Of a stretch of 64,000 nt of DNA, positions 63,886 through 64,000 are shown piece after piece. Under the pieces are notes generated by a model, which had not been told where the DNA came from, ran no database searches, and worked only from the letters and a program-made list of their open reading frames with translations. The DNA comes from Rhipicephalus microplus (lineage: Eukaryota; Arthropoda; Arachnida; Ixodida; Ixodidae): the NCBI RefSeq assembly GCF_043290135.1, contig NC_134707.1, positions 83,346,447 to 83,410,446 of the forward strand. Direction: 5' to 3'. Every line of letters begins with the position of its first letter. Position 1 is the first letter of the stretch. The position numbers and the translations under genes were made by a program.

Positions 63886-64000
63886 TCCCCCTCGTGGGCT
63901 GGGGGACCTTCCACGGGCGAAGTCAGCATTGGTGCGACGGTTGGGGGATTGGTACGGGTAGGGCGACAGCGAACGGTTGAAACGGGATGGTCCACGGCTG
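63858..64000 (-). pseudogene. gag: gag C-terminus of G8, partial
   Basis: Minus text FNRSLSPYP-like Pro/Ser-rich tail ending near the KSSNFWR stop, parallel to the end of G6 gag (SPYPGN stop). Cut by the window edge. Confidence 0.6.

Larger units (their letters stand above)
60015..64000 (-). mobile_element. Ty3/gypsy retrotransposon G8, rearranged, runs off the right edge
   Basis: Minus-strand order: gag end, protease, an inverted piece of its own LTR plus primer site, RT, RNase H, integrase, polypurine tract, 3' LTR. Close to G6 in pol text. The linker between protease and the RT core is missing where the inverted piece sits. The 5' LTR is outside the window. Confidence 0.92.

Noticed and set aside
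1..64000. Bacterial or phage origin of the window
   Set aside because: No operons or bacterial genes; LTR elements, LINEs, SINEs, TATA/initiator and TTAA MITE features are eukaryotic.

Overview
This window reads as repeat-dense eukaryotic DNA from an arthropod, most likely a hard tick. The reasons are: a tRNA-derived SINE of the type known from metastriate ticks (the 'Ruka' family, recognised from memory and not by a search); many tick-style Ty3/gypsy, CR1/Jockey-like, I-like and L1-like retrotransposons; a Penelope-like remnant; and no bacterial-style operons. I found no host gene, rRNA, functional tRNA gene or CRISPR array that I could support. Almost every long reading frame belongs to a transposable element, and most are broken.

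Layout. 1-4746: minus-strand Ty3/gypsy copy (G1) running off the left edge. 4760-10256: a SINE (minus) split by a complete gypsy copy G2 (4862-10133, 159 bp LTRs, ATGC target duplication). 10905-15190: decayed I-like LINE (minus). 15200-22130: an old gypsy copy (G4, minus) whose RNase H region was entered by another gypsy copy G3 (15906-21259); G3 carries two MITE-like DNA elements, one in its protease and one in its gag, and a third insert in its 5' LTR. 22130-26460: mostly unannotated, with a decayed LINE piece and a strong hairpin. 26460-36975: five CR1/Jockey-like LINE copies or fragments in both orientations; the best preserved (26880-31055) has a 2A-like motif in ORF1. 37344-42891: complete but old gypsy copy G5 (ATAT target duplication). 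43950-49933: the best preserved gypsy copy, G6 (407 bp LTRs, ATAC target duplication). 50758-52018: three tRNA-derived SINE copies. 52080-56415: an L1-like LINE (minus) broken by a rearranged gypsy remnant (itself carrying a SINE piece in its LTR) and by a Penelope-like piece with a GIY-YIG endonuclease. 57000-57890: a TATA/initiator promoter, short exon-like frame, tandem repeats and a THAP-like zinc-finger remnant. 57987-59560: decayed gypsy gag. 60015-64000: gypsy copy G8 (minus) with an inverted piece of its own LTR and primer-binding site spliced into pol, running off the right edge.

The genes do not form a cooperating host pathway. What they document is layered transposition: elements inserted into elements, readable because coding frames continue on both sides of several insertions and because target-site duplications survive. 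The most unusual items are the 2A-like LINE ORF1, the PBS-homology rearrangement in G8, the 102 bp perfect inverted repeat inside a gypsy gag remnant, G3 with near-identical LTRs but a heavily damaged interior, and the promoter-exon-THAP unit near 57.3 kb.
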